Origin: Cryptomeria japonica
Lineage: Eukaryota > Streptophyta > Pinopsida > Cupressales > Cupressaceae
Length of the DNA: 64,000 bases
Assembly (NCBI RefSeq): GCF_030272615.1
Contig: NC_081409.1
Span: 469,706,573 to 469,770,572 of the forward strand
Reading direction: 5' to 3'
Both the position numbers and the translations under genes were made by a program. The notes under the pieces are model-generated. The model was not told the origin of the DNA. It saw only the letters and a list, made by a program, of their open reading frames with translations, and did not search any database. This document shows positions 23,951 to 36,025 of the stretch, piece by piece. Position 1 is the stretch's first letter; each line of letters begins with the position of its first letter.

Positions 23951-24050
23951 CTAGCCCGATTAGGGCTAGGGTAAATAAGTAAAGAGTAATGTAAAAAAAA
24001 AGATATATATAAAGAGGAAATAACGAAAGGGTTAGGGTTATATGGAGATG

Positions 24051-24205
<155 letters not shown>

Positions 24206-24706
24206 TTATAAAAATGGTGTTGATATGAATTAAATAATAATGGGAAAAAAAAATGCTTACCCTTTTATAAATAAAGAAAAAAAATGATTAAGGATTAAAT
24301 ATTAAAAGGAATAAATATTACTCCTTTTTTTTTTAGTTGAGACTATTGAGATGTTATAAAATAAAGGATAGCGGAATTAATATTTATTTTATTGAGATAA
24401 TGGAATTTAATTTTAACACGATGTCTGAAGATTAAACCCCTAGGGAATTTCAATCCTAAAAGTCTCTTAATGGGCCTTTTAGTTGCCCTAGTTTAATTTA
24501 CTACATAAGTTGGACAAGTAAAACTAACCATTATAACTCCACTTTTATTTCAATACTTCTGGTTACTTGAGCTAGTTAACTCTAAACTTATTTAAAGCAT
24601 AACATGTAGGATATTTCAAATTAGTCAAATTGATGTTCTAAGTTATGGTTTTAAAAAAAAAAAAAATGATCCCGTTCTTGCCCTAAATTTTGGGCATGAC
24701 ACAATC

Positions 24707-25483
24707 AGTCAGCTGTTGAAGCTGCTAGGACAATGTTGATACAAGGAGGTGTAGCAATTTTTTTTTTGGAGACAAGCTGTCAGCACAACTGTGTACACTA
24801 TGAACCAAATTCTGGTAAAGAGAGGTAACGACATGACTCCTTATGAATACCGGTATGGAAGATCACTGAATCTTAGTTATTTCAAGATATTTGGTTGCAA
24901 ATGTTTTATTAAGCGAGGTGATTATGTTAGCAAATTTGATGCTAAAAGTGATGAAGGTATATCACTTGGCTATTCCACCAAGAGTAAGGCCTACAAGTGT
25001 TTTAACAACCGGACAAAGAGAATTATTAAGAGTACTGATGTTCAAGTGGATGAATATCCTGAAGTCTCAGAGGGAACTAGTTTGGAGAAAAAGGATGAAG
25101 ATCCTTGCATTTTGTTTTTGGAACCAAAAACTATGAAATCTGAAATCGGTAGAGAAAAAACTGATGTACTAGTTCAATCGGAACAGTTAATTTCAGAAGA
25201 AGATGATGATAATGAAGAAACTGAACCTGAAGATAATGATCACATTATTCCAAGATATGTGAGACTGAATCATAGTCCTAAAAAAATTATTGGAGATATG
25301 GATGCTGGAGTACTGACCAGAAGAAGAATCGGAGAAAATTCTTCCAGGATCTCCACTATTGAACCAAGAATTGCTAAGGAAGCATTTGGTGATGATCATT
25401 GGGTTAAATATATGGATGAGGAACTAGATCAAATTGATAAAAACAACACTTGGACCCTAGTACCCTGACCAGTAAATAAAAAT
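24707..25483 (+). pseudogene. C integrase C-terminal part and linker to RT
   Basis: The translation resumes directly after the solo LTR with SAVEAARTML, then a T-run frame problem at about 24757. From 24791 it shows MNQILVKRGNDMTPYEY, FKIFGCKCFIKRGDYVSKFD and the GYSTKSKAYKCFNNRTKRI region typical of the copia integrase C-terminus. An acidic linker follows, then the RT-start motif AFGDDHWVKYMDEELDQI. A TGA after LVP (25466-25468) interrupts the frame. Together with 11607-12439 this rebuilds the integrase order. Confidence 0.85.
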
Positions 25484-26356
25484 GTGATAGGTACTAAGTG
25501 GGTATTTAGGAATAAGTTGAATGAAGATAGTGTTGTAGTTCGCAACAAAGCTAGGTTGGTTTGCAAAGGTTATGCACAAATGGAAGGAGAAGATTATGGT
25601 GAGACTTTTGTACCAGTGGCAAGAATGGAAGGTGTCATAACTTTACTTGCATTTGGAGCACATACAAAATTCAAGGTATACCAGATGGATGTTAAGTCAA
25701 CATTTTTGAGTGGGATACTGGAAGAAGTATACATTGAGCAGCCAGATGGTTATGCTTTGACTGATGATAAATACATGGTATGCATATTGCATAAGGATTT
25801 ATATGGATTAAACCATGCAGTGAGAGCATGGTATGAAAGGCTTCATACACATCTGACGAGGATGGGCTTTCTGAGAACTAGTGATGATAGTAACATATAT
25901 CTCAAATATGAAGGAGATAAAATACTGGTCACCGAAGTATTTGTAGATGATATCATATTTGGAGGTAATGATGATATGAGCAATGATTTTGCAGATGAAA
26001 TGAAAAATAAGTTTGAAATGTCTCTAGTTGGAGAAATAAAAAATTTCATAAGATTAGAAATACAACAAATGAAAAATGGTATTTTCATCACACAATCTAA
26101 GTATGTGAAAGAGGTTTTGAAGACATTTGGCATGAGTGACTGTAAATCAGTTGGGACACCAATGGTTATAGGTTGTAAGTTGTCTAAGAAAGATGAATCC
26201 ATAGCTGTTGATGAGAAAGAATATAGGTCAATGATTGGAAAATTGCACTATGTTGTTCACAACAGATCGGATATAGCTCATGCAGTTGGTATAGTTGCTA
26301 GATTCCAGAAGAATCCTAAGGAAACACATCTAATAGAAACCAAGAGGATTTTTTGA
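25484..26356 (+). pseudogene. C reverse transcriptase (copia)
   Basis: The RT begins MIGTKWVFRNKLNEDS and continues with VRNKARLVCKGYAQMEG, VYQMDVKSTFLSGILEEVYI and LYGLNHAVRAWYERL. The catalytic FVDD box is at 25940-25951, then SKYVKEVLKTFGMSDCKSVG and the thumb region MIGKLHYVVHNRSDIAHAV. These are the conserved copia RVT_2 blocks in order. The catalytic pair of Asp is intact. The frame is the same as upstream and downstream, interrupted by a TGA at 26354-26356. Confidence 0.92.
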
Positions 26357-26893
26357 TACTTGAAAGGTGTTGTTGACCATGGATTATGTTATCCATATGG
26401 AGGAAATTTTGACTTGAAGGTGTACATAGATGTAGATTGGGCAGGAAATGTTGATGACCGGAAAATCACAGCCAGTGGAGGATTTTTTCTTGGAGGAAGA
26501 CTTATTTCATGGAGTAGTAAGAAGTAGAGTTGTACATCACAATCTACTATTAAAGATGAGTATGTTGTAGCTTACATGAATTGTACTCAATCTATCTGGA
26601 TGAGGTACATTTTGGAAGGTTTTAAAAAGAAGATTTCAAAACCTGTAAAGATCTTATGTGATAATACAAGTGCCATAAATATTTCCAAGAACCCTGTTTT
26701 ACATGCACTAACCAAACATATTTAATTGAAGTATCATTTCTTAAGGGAAAAAGTGTAGATTAAAGATATGATCTTGGAGCATGTTTCTACCAAGGAGCAA
26801 CTTGCAGATATCTTTACTAGACCTCTACCTAAGACTACTTTTGAGTATCTTAGAAGTCAGCTAGGGGTTGTACCCCTTCATGAGGCTAGTTAA
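26357..26893 (+). pseudogene. C RNase H and pol C-terminus
   Basis: The same frame continues past the TGA: YLKGVVDHGLCYPYGG, VYIDVDWAGNVDDRKITASGG, a TAG after SWSSKK, the IKDEYVVAYMNCTQSIWMR block, LCDNTSAINISKNPVLHA and TRPLPKTTFEYLRSQLGV. It ends at the TAA at 26891-26893. These are the copia RNase H motifs at the end of pol. Three internal TAG or TAA codons are present. Confidence 0.88.
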
Positions 26894-27226
26894 GCATGAT
26901 GTAGACTACATCAGTCCTAGAGATACTTTCAGAATTGTATAGAAGGATTGGTGTAGAAGTGGAGTTATTCCATAGAGGGAGCATCAAGTTGTAGGTTGTT
27001 GATGCTGCACGGTGAAATTTAAAATTACATGTTTTACTTTCAATTTGGCATTGCTGTCAAAGGGGGAGAAGAATTATTCAATTATGGGGAGATGAACTAG
27101 CGACAAGCTCAAGACATGGAGAGAATTGTGAATACTTGGTAATGTAAACCAAGATTCCTATTCACAATCACATCAACAATCAATGGTGTTGATATTTGTA
27201 TTGCCATCAATGCCAAAGGGGGAGAT
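26894..27226 (+). promoter_or_regulatory. C 3' untranslated region with two polypurine tracts
   Basis: Non-coding. The first purine tract AAAGGGGGAGAA (27059-27070) follows TTTGGCATTGCTGTC. The second, AAAGGGGGAGA (27215-27225), follows TTGCCATCAATGCC and abuts the 3' LTR. Both flanking words are shared with family B. Confidence 0.75.
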
Positions 27227-28645
27227 TGTTGGCATTTGCATGAAGATTGCATTATTGATATGTTATGTTGTCATTGATGTCAATTAACCGGTAATGATAT
27301 TGTTGATATTGTAATATGGTTTTGTAACTAGTGGGATGAACTAGTGAAGGAAACTATAACCGGTAGGAAGAATTAGTGGAGTGAACCAATATTTTTATAT
27401 ATTGGAGAGTTGAACCGGTAAACCCTACCTATTGATTTGATAAACCCTAACCGATTAAGTTTGGTGAATTGGTTATATTGGTTTATGATCTCATGATGAG
27501 CAGTAATGATTATGACACTTATGATTATTGTATGAAGACAATTTCAAGTGATTTTGGCATGTTGATGTAACCATTTTTGCCTAGGAAATGAGCAAGTATA
27601 CTGCATGTAATGCAAAGCATGTGATGAGTTACTAAGTTAGATGAAGGGGTGATCAAGGAGCAATCGAGGTTTTCTTGATTGATGTGCAGATATTTCTATG
27701 TAATCCAATGGTCATACTTAAACCAACTTGTTTGTAATCTCTATGAGAATTAGGTTTTTGTTGTGTTACCTACCTAATTGATTTGTTTATAAGGTCGTTG
27801 AGTTGTTTTAGTTTTAAGTGTTGGCAAAGTTTCAGTAGAGTGTGTGGTTGCCAAACTAGATGATGTATCTATAGTTTGAGTAAAGGTAGATAGGAGCATG
27901 AAAAGGATCTGATCAAGCAAGTGTAGTGCTATTCAAATAGATCAGCAAACTCCTATTGTTTTCTAACAATTATAACACAATTAAAATCCCCTAACCGGGT
28001 AACCTCTAACAAGCTTGGTGCTATTTAAATCCTCTATCCAGGTGATCCGTTAGCTTGGATTTTCAAATCCTCTATCGAGGTTACTCCCTATAGGGTATTG
28101 CTTCTAGTAAGGCATTGTAGTCAATCCCTTAATCGGGTGGTCCCTAACAAGATTTGTTCTTAACAAGACTTTTGTAAAGCTTTAACAGGCTAGGCTCCTA
28201 ACAGGGTAAACTTTAGACAAGTTCATATGGTTATCATGTGAGTCTCATCTCACCATGGTTTTTCCCATTTGGGTTTCCATGTCAAAAAATATTTATGTCA
28301 AGTGGTGAATGTTTTTGTGGTTATGTTCTTATGGTTGATTTACTTAACTACTTAACTACTTTGATAAGTTATGATAACCAGAAGCATTGAGAAATGAAGT
28401 AAGTTGACATATGAAAAAGAATTTGGATGTTTATCAGTTTGAAGTTGTTTATTGTTAATTTGTTGTGACAGTCAACTGGTTTATCTTATGAGTTTTTATC
28501 TTAACAGTGGTATTGCATTGATAGTTCTAAGTTTACTTTGACAGATTGATGTTGAGATTGGTGAAGTTAGTATCATTTTTTATATCTATTTATTCACCCC
28601 CCTCTCAGTACTTGACCAAATTCTTATTCTTTCATCATACCATCA
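27227..28645 (+). repeat. C 3' LTR
   Basis: About 1419 bp, TGTTGGCATTTGC to CATACCATCA. Parts of the body (GATCTGATCAAGCAAGT and TTGTTTTCTAACAATTA near 27910-27975) are shared with the B LTRs. The U5 end TTCACCCCCCTCTCAGTA is the common end motif. Confidence 0.87.
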
Positions 28646-28698
28646 AAGTGGTCACAAAAACTATCTGACTGTTGGTGCCTATGTCAAAACACCTGTCA
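28646..28698 (+). repeat. D 5' LTR tail
   Basis: AGTGGTCACAAAAACTATCT to CACCTGTCA resembles 54153-54215 (AGTGGTCACATAAACTACTT to CACCCATCA), the end of the D 3' LTR. The rest of this LTR lies left of C and is not seen. No clear PBS was recognised after it. Confidence 0.6.
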
Positions 28699-28739
28699 AT
28701 AGAAACTGGAGCTAGAAGGAGGGCAAGATACCAATCCCC

Positions 28740-29709
28740 TTAATTTTGAATCCCACGGTCGCACTATGACTTGATATGGTACTCCCAGAAGACATAATTT
28801 TACCATTCACACAACCACCTCCTCCATAACTGATAAATTGAGGTACTAAGTTAGATCGTATATCATCTTTTTCTCTAGAGAGGTTTTATAGAGTTCTTAG
28901 GAGTAACTCTTCTCCATCAAACTTAGCAGAGTTAGGACTTGCGACTAGGAAGAAAGGAATAAAGTTAAAGGACAACCTTCAACATCTTCACCAACATAGT
29001 CATCTGGACCCAATGTAGAAGAACAGTTAATCCCTAGCCCTCAACCCATCTCTGCATATTTTGTAGCTCAACATCCACTGTCACCACCTATAATGGCCTA
29101 CATCAACCAAGATCCCATGCTATTGGGAAACATACATAGAGGAATACACAACTTGCCTAGGAACCCAAATAAATTTTGTAGTAAGTTATCCTTTATAGGA
29201 CCTACAACTACAGATGAGCATATTAGAGCATTCAAGGATACAGTAGTTTGTAATAATATATAACATCAAGACGTGGTGTGTAGACTCTTCCCATATTCAC
29301 TTGGGGAAAATGAGTATAACTTGTGCTTAACCCTACTTGCAAATTCTATCAATGGTTGCATTATTTTGGAAAAGGCTTTTATTGATCAGTTTTGAGTATA
29401 TGTTGATCTTGAAATGTTGTACCATCAGTTTCCCTCTCTTAAAAAGTTACCAAATGAGCATTTGACAACTTTTAATACCAACTTTTCAAGGGAATATAAG
29501 CAGTTTCAAGATCCTTATCAAGTGGCAATGAATGTAGCTATCGACTCATATTTGAGAGTCATCAACCCATGGAGTGCTATGTTTATCAAAAAGAGTGTGC
29601 TTGAAGATAAAAGGAATACGTTGGCAAAGGTTTATGCATTGTCCACCAACATGAACCAAGAGTTGAATCAAACACATGGGGGGATTGGATAAAACTTACC
29701 CATAGGGGT
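28740..29709 (+). pseudogene. D gag, first part (decayed)
   Basis: From ATG 29093 the translation reads MAYINQDPMLLGN, then the retrotransposon gag core: FIGPTTTDEHIRAFKDTVVC, DVVCRLFPYSLGENEYNLCL, ILEKAFIDQF and HQFPSLKKLPNEHLTTF. It ends near NQTHGGIG with a TAA at 29690-29692. Stops after CNNI and DQF are visible. B2 is inserted 23-40 bp further on. The family is gypsy gag (capsid). Confidence 0.78.
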
Positions 29710-29732
29710 AAACCAAGGAAATTATAACCAAC

Positions 29733-30835
29733 TATTGGCTTGATGATGATTGTAATATATTCATCATATGTTGTCATTGATGAAACACATACACACACAT
29801 ATATCTATATTGTCTACCAGTATAACTTCAAGTTGTTTATACTTCAATCAGTATGCTAGAGGTTATACTAAGAGGTTTATCTTTAACCGATACTTTGTGT
29901 CAACGGATATATGCATAGAAGACAACCAATGAATACACATTAGTCAACATCAAGATGAAGATCAAGAGGAGATTATATCATGAGATTCAAGGACAACGGT
30001 TCATATATTTAACCCCAATCGACATTAATTGTTCCAACCGATATTTTCTAATTTTGTGATGAGTTACTACCACCGGTTGCTTAGCAGCATTTTTGTGATG
30101 AGTTATGATCACTTGTCTAGATACACTACACCTAGGAAATTGTGTTATGATTTCTTTAGGCCAACATAAAATCATATTGCCTATATATTGACATCACAAT
30201 GAATTATTTCATGATGAGTAAAAGTGTTATGTTGTGTGCCAAAGTGAAAAGAGTTAAGTTGTAGAGTATGCAGAAGAGAAGTGTTGAATATGCTTAGAAG
30301 GATCTGATCAAGCAAGTATTGTGCTACTCAAACATATCAAACCAATCCCGTTGTTTTCTAATAATTACAGCAAAATCAAATCCCCTAATTGGGTAAGCTC
30401 TAACAAGATTTAATGTATAAATCCTGTAACAGGGTGATCCATTAATTTGGAATCAGAAATCCTCCACCGAGGTTAGTCCAAATAGGGTACTACCTTTAAC
30501 AAGGTATAAGCTTCTAATCAAGATTTGGGATCTCTAACAAGATTCGCTCCTAGTAGAGCACTTTGTAGAGCTTAACCGGTGTGTTATCTATTAGTGCAGA
30601 TAGTTAACTTGTTAGTTCCATCTCACCGTGGTTTTTACCTATTTGGGTTTTCCACATATAGACACTTGTGTTATGGTGGATGTTTTATTTATTGTGGATG
30701 TTGTTATATCATTTTCGATTGAATGCACTGTGTTTAAAAGTTTTGTTAAGTTCATGTACCGACTAGTCTTTGAATTAGTTTAATTTTTGGTGTCACTGAC
30801 TCACCCCTTCCTCTCAGTGCTTTTCAAGTCCATCA
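29733..30835 (+). repeat. B2 5' LTR
   Basis: About 1103 bp, from TATTGGCTTGATG to GTCCATCA. It shares GCTAGAGG, CAACCAATGAAT, ACTACAC and AACAAGATT variants with the B1 5' LTR, whereas both 3' LTRs have GCTATAGG, CAACTAGTGAAT, ACTGCAC and AACAAGCTT. Confidence 0.9.
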
Positions 30836-30837
30836 AT

Positions 30838-30849
30838 TGGTATCAGAGC
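30838..30849 (+). promoter_or_regulatory. B2 primer binding site (initiator tRNA-Met)
   Basis: TGGTATCAGAGC, two bases after the LTR end. Confidence 0.88.
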
Positions 30850-30897
30850 CTAACATCTTTGAAGCCAAATCACTTAGAAGGGAGCCTTGAAACCACC

Positions 30898-32193
30898 ACG
30901 AGGGACATGAGCTACTTTGAAATGGCTAGAGAGCTACAAGCTAGCATAAATGAGCTTGAAACCGTTAGGGTCAAACTAAAAGCTTCACAAGTCAAGAGGA
31001 GAGAGATAATTGAACAACTATTAGAGATATGTGATAATAGTTCTTCAGATGAGGCTAATATTGATGCTTTAGCAAAGGAAGTTGAAAAGTTAAATGGTGA
31101 GAAACTAAATCTGAGGAGAGAGCTAGAAGGTCTCACTATCCGCATGAGTCAGGAACTAGAAGCTAGAAGAGCTACTGAAGATCTTATTAAGGAAAGAGAT
31201 CGAGAGATTCAAAAGATCAAGTGGGAAAATTTCACTATGCATGAGCATTTGGTTCTTGAAAGAGAAGAAAAGGAGAATCTATAGCTAGATCTTCAACTCA
31301 CATCATCTCTGAGAGAGAACCTATCGAAACACAATGAATATCTCACAAGACAACTTACCGAAGTCAATGAGAAATTGGAGAAGTTCAACAAAAGTTCTAC
31401 CATGCTGGAAGAACAAATTGAATCACAAAGGATGAAGGGTGATATCTCTAGACCTGGTTTTCACACATCTGTAAAAGGTGAATCCTCTAGTACAAAGAGT
31501 AACACTCCTAAGAACAAATCTACTCCTAAGATCAATAAACCTACTAGTAAGAAGTTATTTAAACCTGTTTGTTATGTTTTCCATAAACCTGGTCACACTG
31601 CAAATGTTTGTAGAGACAAACCTAATAGAAATGCAAGTTACAATACTAATGCTAGGTATGTGTCCAAGAAATTTGAAGGTCATTGCTTCACATGTAGAAT
31701 GTATGGACATAGATCTGTTGAGTGCAGATATGGAACAAACAATCATGTACCGCACATGCATCCAAGACCAAATGGTGACCGGATGAGGAACTTTGACAAC
31801 CGGGTAAACCTAAAGTGGCAAAGACCCTACAACAACCGGTTTAGTCCATTTGAGATGGAAAAGGTAACAAATGTTATTTGCACCATCTCTAATAACTTTG
31901 GTCATGTGGCTATGAACTGCAGAAGAAGATCAGAAAGAGGAAATGCAGGACCTTGGAGATCATTTGGTATGGCTTGTTATCAGTGTAACAAACTAGGGAA
32001 CTTAGCAAATTTTTGTAGATACAGAAATAGATAACCAGTCAATTCTTCTAAGGATCAGAAAGGAAAGTAGAAAGTTAATGTTGAAGAAACCAAAGAGGAA
32101 ATGAATTGGATTTGGATGAAGAAAAGTGATGACTCACCTGGAGAAGAAATAGTTACTTCACCGAGTGAAGAGAACCCTGCACCGGTGACTTAA
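30898..32193 (+). pseudogene. Family-B ORF1: coiled coil plus four zinc knuckles
   Basis: The frame of about 431 codons runs from a mutated start (ACG at 30898, ATG in B1) to the TAA at 32191-32193. It is interrupted only by a TAG at 31282, a TAA at 32032 and another stop near 32069. Residues 1 to about 190 form a coiled coil (MARELQASINELETVRVKLK, LAKEVEKLNGEKLNLRREL). Zinc knuckles begin at about residues 225 (CYVFHKPGHTANVC), 263 (CFTCRMYGHRSVEC, intact), 328 (CTISNNFGHVAMNC) and 360 (CYQCNKLGNLANFC, His to Asn). Several lost Cys or His residues show decay. A role in RNA binding is inferred from the knuckles. Confidence 0.82.
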
Positions 32194-32644
32194 GCCTTTT
32201 CAATATGGCTATGGGGAGCGTAACGGTCAAATTACCTCCCGACCCCTTGAGAAAAATGAGCGGTAAAATAATTTTGAAGCATGAAATTTTGGTAACTTTT
32301 TGTCAATATGTTATCAACCAGTTTTTTCCTTGAGCGGTGAAATTAGGGTTTGTAACCATAATAGGAGTGAATTTAATACAATAGGTAAAAATGATAAAAG
32401 AAAGTTTTTGCTTTGTCATTTTTACCCTAATGAATTCAAGAAAGAAATCTGGAGCGCTTGCTGAGCTAAGAAATATTGTTGGCTAATAATTGTCGAAGTT
32501 GCATTGTGATTTGCAATCAAGCTGATTTGAAGGTTGCAAAAGATTGAACTGGTGTGCACTTGGGCATTCAACCAGTAAACGAGGCAACATATGTGAAAGA
32601 AGGTATTTATTTGGAAATTCTACTTTGAATCTTGTTCATCTGAA
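32194..32644 (+). other. Spacer between B2 ORF1 and ORF2
   Basis: About 450 bp, non-coding, aligned throughout with 5742-6192 of B1. I see no gene or clear promoter in it. Confidence 0.5.
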
Positions 32645-35600
32645 ATAGCATCATCTTCAAAAACTTTAGAAAGGTTAATGATAACTTCTGAGCCAATGGA
32701 AGTTGTAGAGGCAGAACAAATTGTGTCATATAATGCATTATCACAAGTTCCAAGTGGAGTTTTGGTTAAAGGAGATTTGTCAAGTTATATTGATTGTAAG
32801 ATAGAGGATCTAGGGTGACTTTACATTTACACTTAGCTAAAATCCCTCTGTGATCAGAATGGATAGATCCAATCACAGTATGCTAGGGTTTTTAAGAAGG
32901 GTTTTCATAACTCCGCTTATTTTCTAGAAGATTTTGAGGAGGAGCATATCAGAATTATTTTGAGTTCGGTTCATGGTGAGAACATGTACTTAGAGAGAAC
33001 TCACACAATTACCAAGAAAGCCATTCAAGCTGTAACTAGTTATTTCTCAACCAGTGTAGTCCCTGAGCTAAGACGAATTTCAGAAGAGACGGTATTCTCA
33101 CTAACCGGTTCAACATCTAACAAGAGTGGCTTTTCTGTTAACAATATCAGAGACCCTGCTATGAAACTAGAAGCAATGGTGATAGGCTACCAGGTATTTT
33201 ATTCTAGTAGACTAAATAGTGTTCCATCAATAGCAGTACACACAGTTTACAAGATGATAGTTGAAAATGCAGATTATGATCTTTGTGAGGCAATTAGAAG
33301 ACAACTGTTTCTAAATTTGTAATCTATCAAAAAGGACAATAGTCTAAAATTTAAGTATGGCCAGCTATTGGTCAGGTTATTCCTCAATTTTCAAAATTTT
33401 CTAGTGGGGATAGGTGATATTGGATGGTCAAAGGACCTACCAGTATCAACACAAATAAAGAACAACATCAAGGTTGTAAAGAATACTTTTTCTACTTCTA
33501 TGAATAGGTAATTCAATGAGTCTCAAAAGAAGATGAGCATGAGAATGAGATTGCCTAAAGATGTGGTAAGTCATTTTGCAAAAGATATTGTTTTTACAGT
33601 TACCATTGATTTTTGTTTGATGCAAACAATTGAGCCGAGAGAAGAAGAAATGGAAGATATGAGTTATGAGGTGAACCATGACTTACTGGTTGGTTATGCT
33701 AATACCCTATTAGCATTTCCTAAAGACAAAAAGAAGGCATAATTGGATATTATGGTATTCCAGGATGCATAAGATAAAACCAGTATTGCTCCTACCACAA
33801 GTGGGAAAGGAAAGTAAAAGAAAACTGATTCACCTCCAGTGATAAAGAATAAAAGGGTGACTCGGAGTATCCAAACCAAAAAGGAACCGAAACCTACAGT
33901 CTATACAAAGAAGGAGAATGTACCAAAGAAGAGAAATCAAAAACTTATTCTCCAACTAGAATATGAGGGTACAGATCTAAGAAGACGAAGGCTACTGATA
34001 GAGTAGCAAAGTCAATAAAGCAAGTGCCAAAGGCAACTGTGCCTGTTGATAGATCAACTTTCAAGCTTGATACCCATTTTGAAAGAACTATGAAGACATT
34101 AGGGAAGAACAGGTTTGAAAATGTCAAAACACATTTTAGTGAAGATGAGAAGCAACAAATCATTCAAATGGTAATTACTCATCTATGTCACTAGAGTAGA
34201 TTTCCACATGATCTTGAAAAGGATATCTCAATTTATTTTGTACAATATTCTTTTGGATAAATGGGAGGAAGCTATAAAATTGGAAAAAGAAATTATTAAT
34301 GAGACATTTTTACAATATTTTCCTAATTTGTCTATGGATGGAATAAGTGCTTTAGTTGATCAATACAAAACTGAATTTTATTTTAAAGCAAGGATATTAA
34401 GGCTACTTAGTGGAAAGAGGGAAATTATTGAAACTGAGACCCATCAAATTGCCTGTGAAATCAAACGGATGGAAGAGCTCATACAATCTTCTAAGAATGA
34501 GGAAGATTTTGTTAATCGACCAGAAATGGATGAAGAAGAGATTGTTAAAGTCGATGTGTTATATCCTATCAAGAAGAAGGATGACACCATTTTTCATGTT
34601 GTTGATGAAGTTCAGGATTTAGTTGATCTATCTAGAGACAACATTACACTAGAGATGGAGCCTCCTGAAATTACTGATATACAGGTTACCTTAGCTGAGC
34701 AACTAGCTACTCAACTAAAAGTGGTCAAGCCACCAAATACAGAGCAACCAGAGAAACCCCGATCTCTACCAGTCTTACAAGATACTCAGTAGGAGTCTAT
34801 GGAAATTGCTATCACATAGACTTCTGAAATGGAAATAGAGAAGAATCAAGATAAAGCAATCATTAAGGTTACATCCTCTGAACTGACAAAGCCATTAGTC
34901 ACTCCATAGACTGATGAGGATGATAATGATTCATTAGGTATTTCAAGGCCTATTGATGTTGACAACATGAGTGCATCTGAAATGATGAAGATTGCAAGTT
35001 TCATGAAATCTAGAGTGCATAAGAAGAGACTAAAAGAGCAAAGGGTTGAAGTTGAAACAATTCAAAATGCAGTAGATATTTTATCTGGTCTGCTACCAGA
35101 CACTTCTACAACACATCTAATATCCCCTATTAGCAAACTTGGTCAGTTAGTTTCTGATGCATCTAATCAAATCAATTCGCTTGAAGAAGCAACACTAACC
35201 TATGCTAAAAAAAGTCACAAGAAGTATGGAGAGAAACTTGCAAAGGACATTGATACTGGCAAAATGGCTCTATCACATAACAGAGATTTGTTGAGCAGAG
35301 CTATTGAAATAAGAGGAAAGTATCTTGTTTCTACCTCTAATGTTTCATTCTATTGTTTTGATATCATAAAAAGAAAAATAGAAACAAAGCAAGAGCTAGA
35401 AAGGATATGCAAGGCATATGTCCCACTTCAGGACTCTATATTTTCTTTTAACAAATCTGTAGATGATTTTCACAATAGGTTGGAAACTTATGATCATGAG
35501 AAGGCAAAGAGACTCTGATCTCTCAAGGAACTCATGAGTCTACTCACATCACAAGTGGACATACTATAGAGAGCCTACTCAAATACAGAAGCTATCTTAG

Positions 35601-35761
35601 CAACTCCAGAAACCTGTACACTGGACTCAATGGAAGAATTTCATTCATAGCTTTTATCTCCAAAGGAGTACACTGAGACTGTGCTAGCAACATGAACAAA
35701 CGCCATATCATAGTTGAAGCAAAATTTTAATGATATTTTCATGAGATTGGCAGATACATAA
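32645..35761 (+). pseudogene. Family-B ORF2, about 1039-codon protein of unknown function
   Basis: The frame is set by comparison with B1: start ATA at 32645 (ATG in B1), stop TAA at 35759-35761. Most segments share one frame, with nonsense codons (for example 33320-33322) and a pair of compensating shifts between about 33970 and 34240. The N-terminal block, the NADYDLCEAIRRQLFLNL helix, the MRLPKDVVSHF block, the YNILLDKWEEAIKLEKEI block and the C-terminal DVDNMSASEMMKIASFMKSR-to-end helical region all match B1, and several blocks match A ORF2. No catalytic motif is seen. Length compares with about 1116 aa in family A. Confidence 0.78.
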
Positions 35762-36025
35762 ATTTTGATACAATTTTTTAAAAATTATTGTTGTATATGT
35801 TGAACACTTTGATACAAATTTTCTCTCTCTATATATATTTTTCTTTTTCAATTTGGCATTGTTGTCAAAGGGGGAGTAGAAATATGTATGTCTTTTTGAA
35901 AATTTTGTATATTGCATGCATTAAGGGGGAGCATGCGTATATGTGTAAATATTTTGTTTTATGAACACTTAGTGGTATTAATGTAAAATTTTCAAAGTGT
36001 TGCCATCAATGCCAAAGGGGGAGAT
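35762..36025 (+). promoter_or_regulatory. B2 3' untranslated region with two polypurine tracts
   Basis: The first tract AAAGGGGGAG (35867-35876) follows TTTGGCATTGTTGTC. The second, AAAGGGGGAGA (36014-36024), follows TTGCCATCAATGCC and precedes the 3' LTR. Confidence 0.75.

Noticed and set aside
24028-24040. GGGTTAGGGTTA as an interstitial telomere repeat
   Set aside because: Only two imperfect units are present; chance is adequate.
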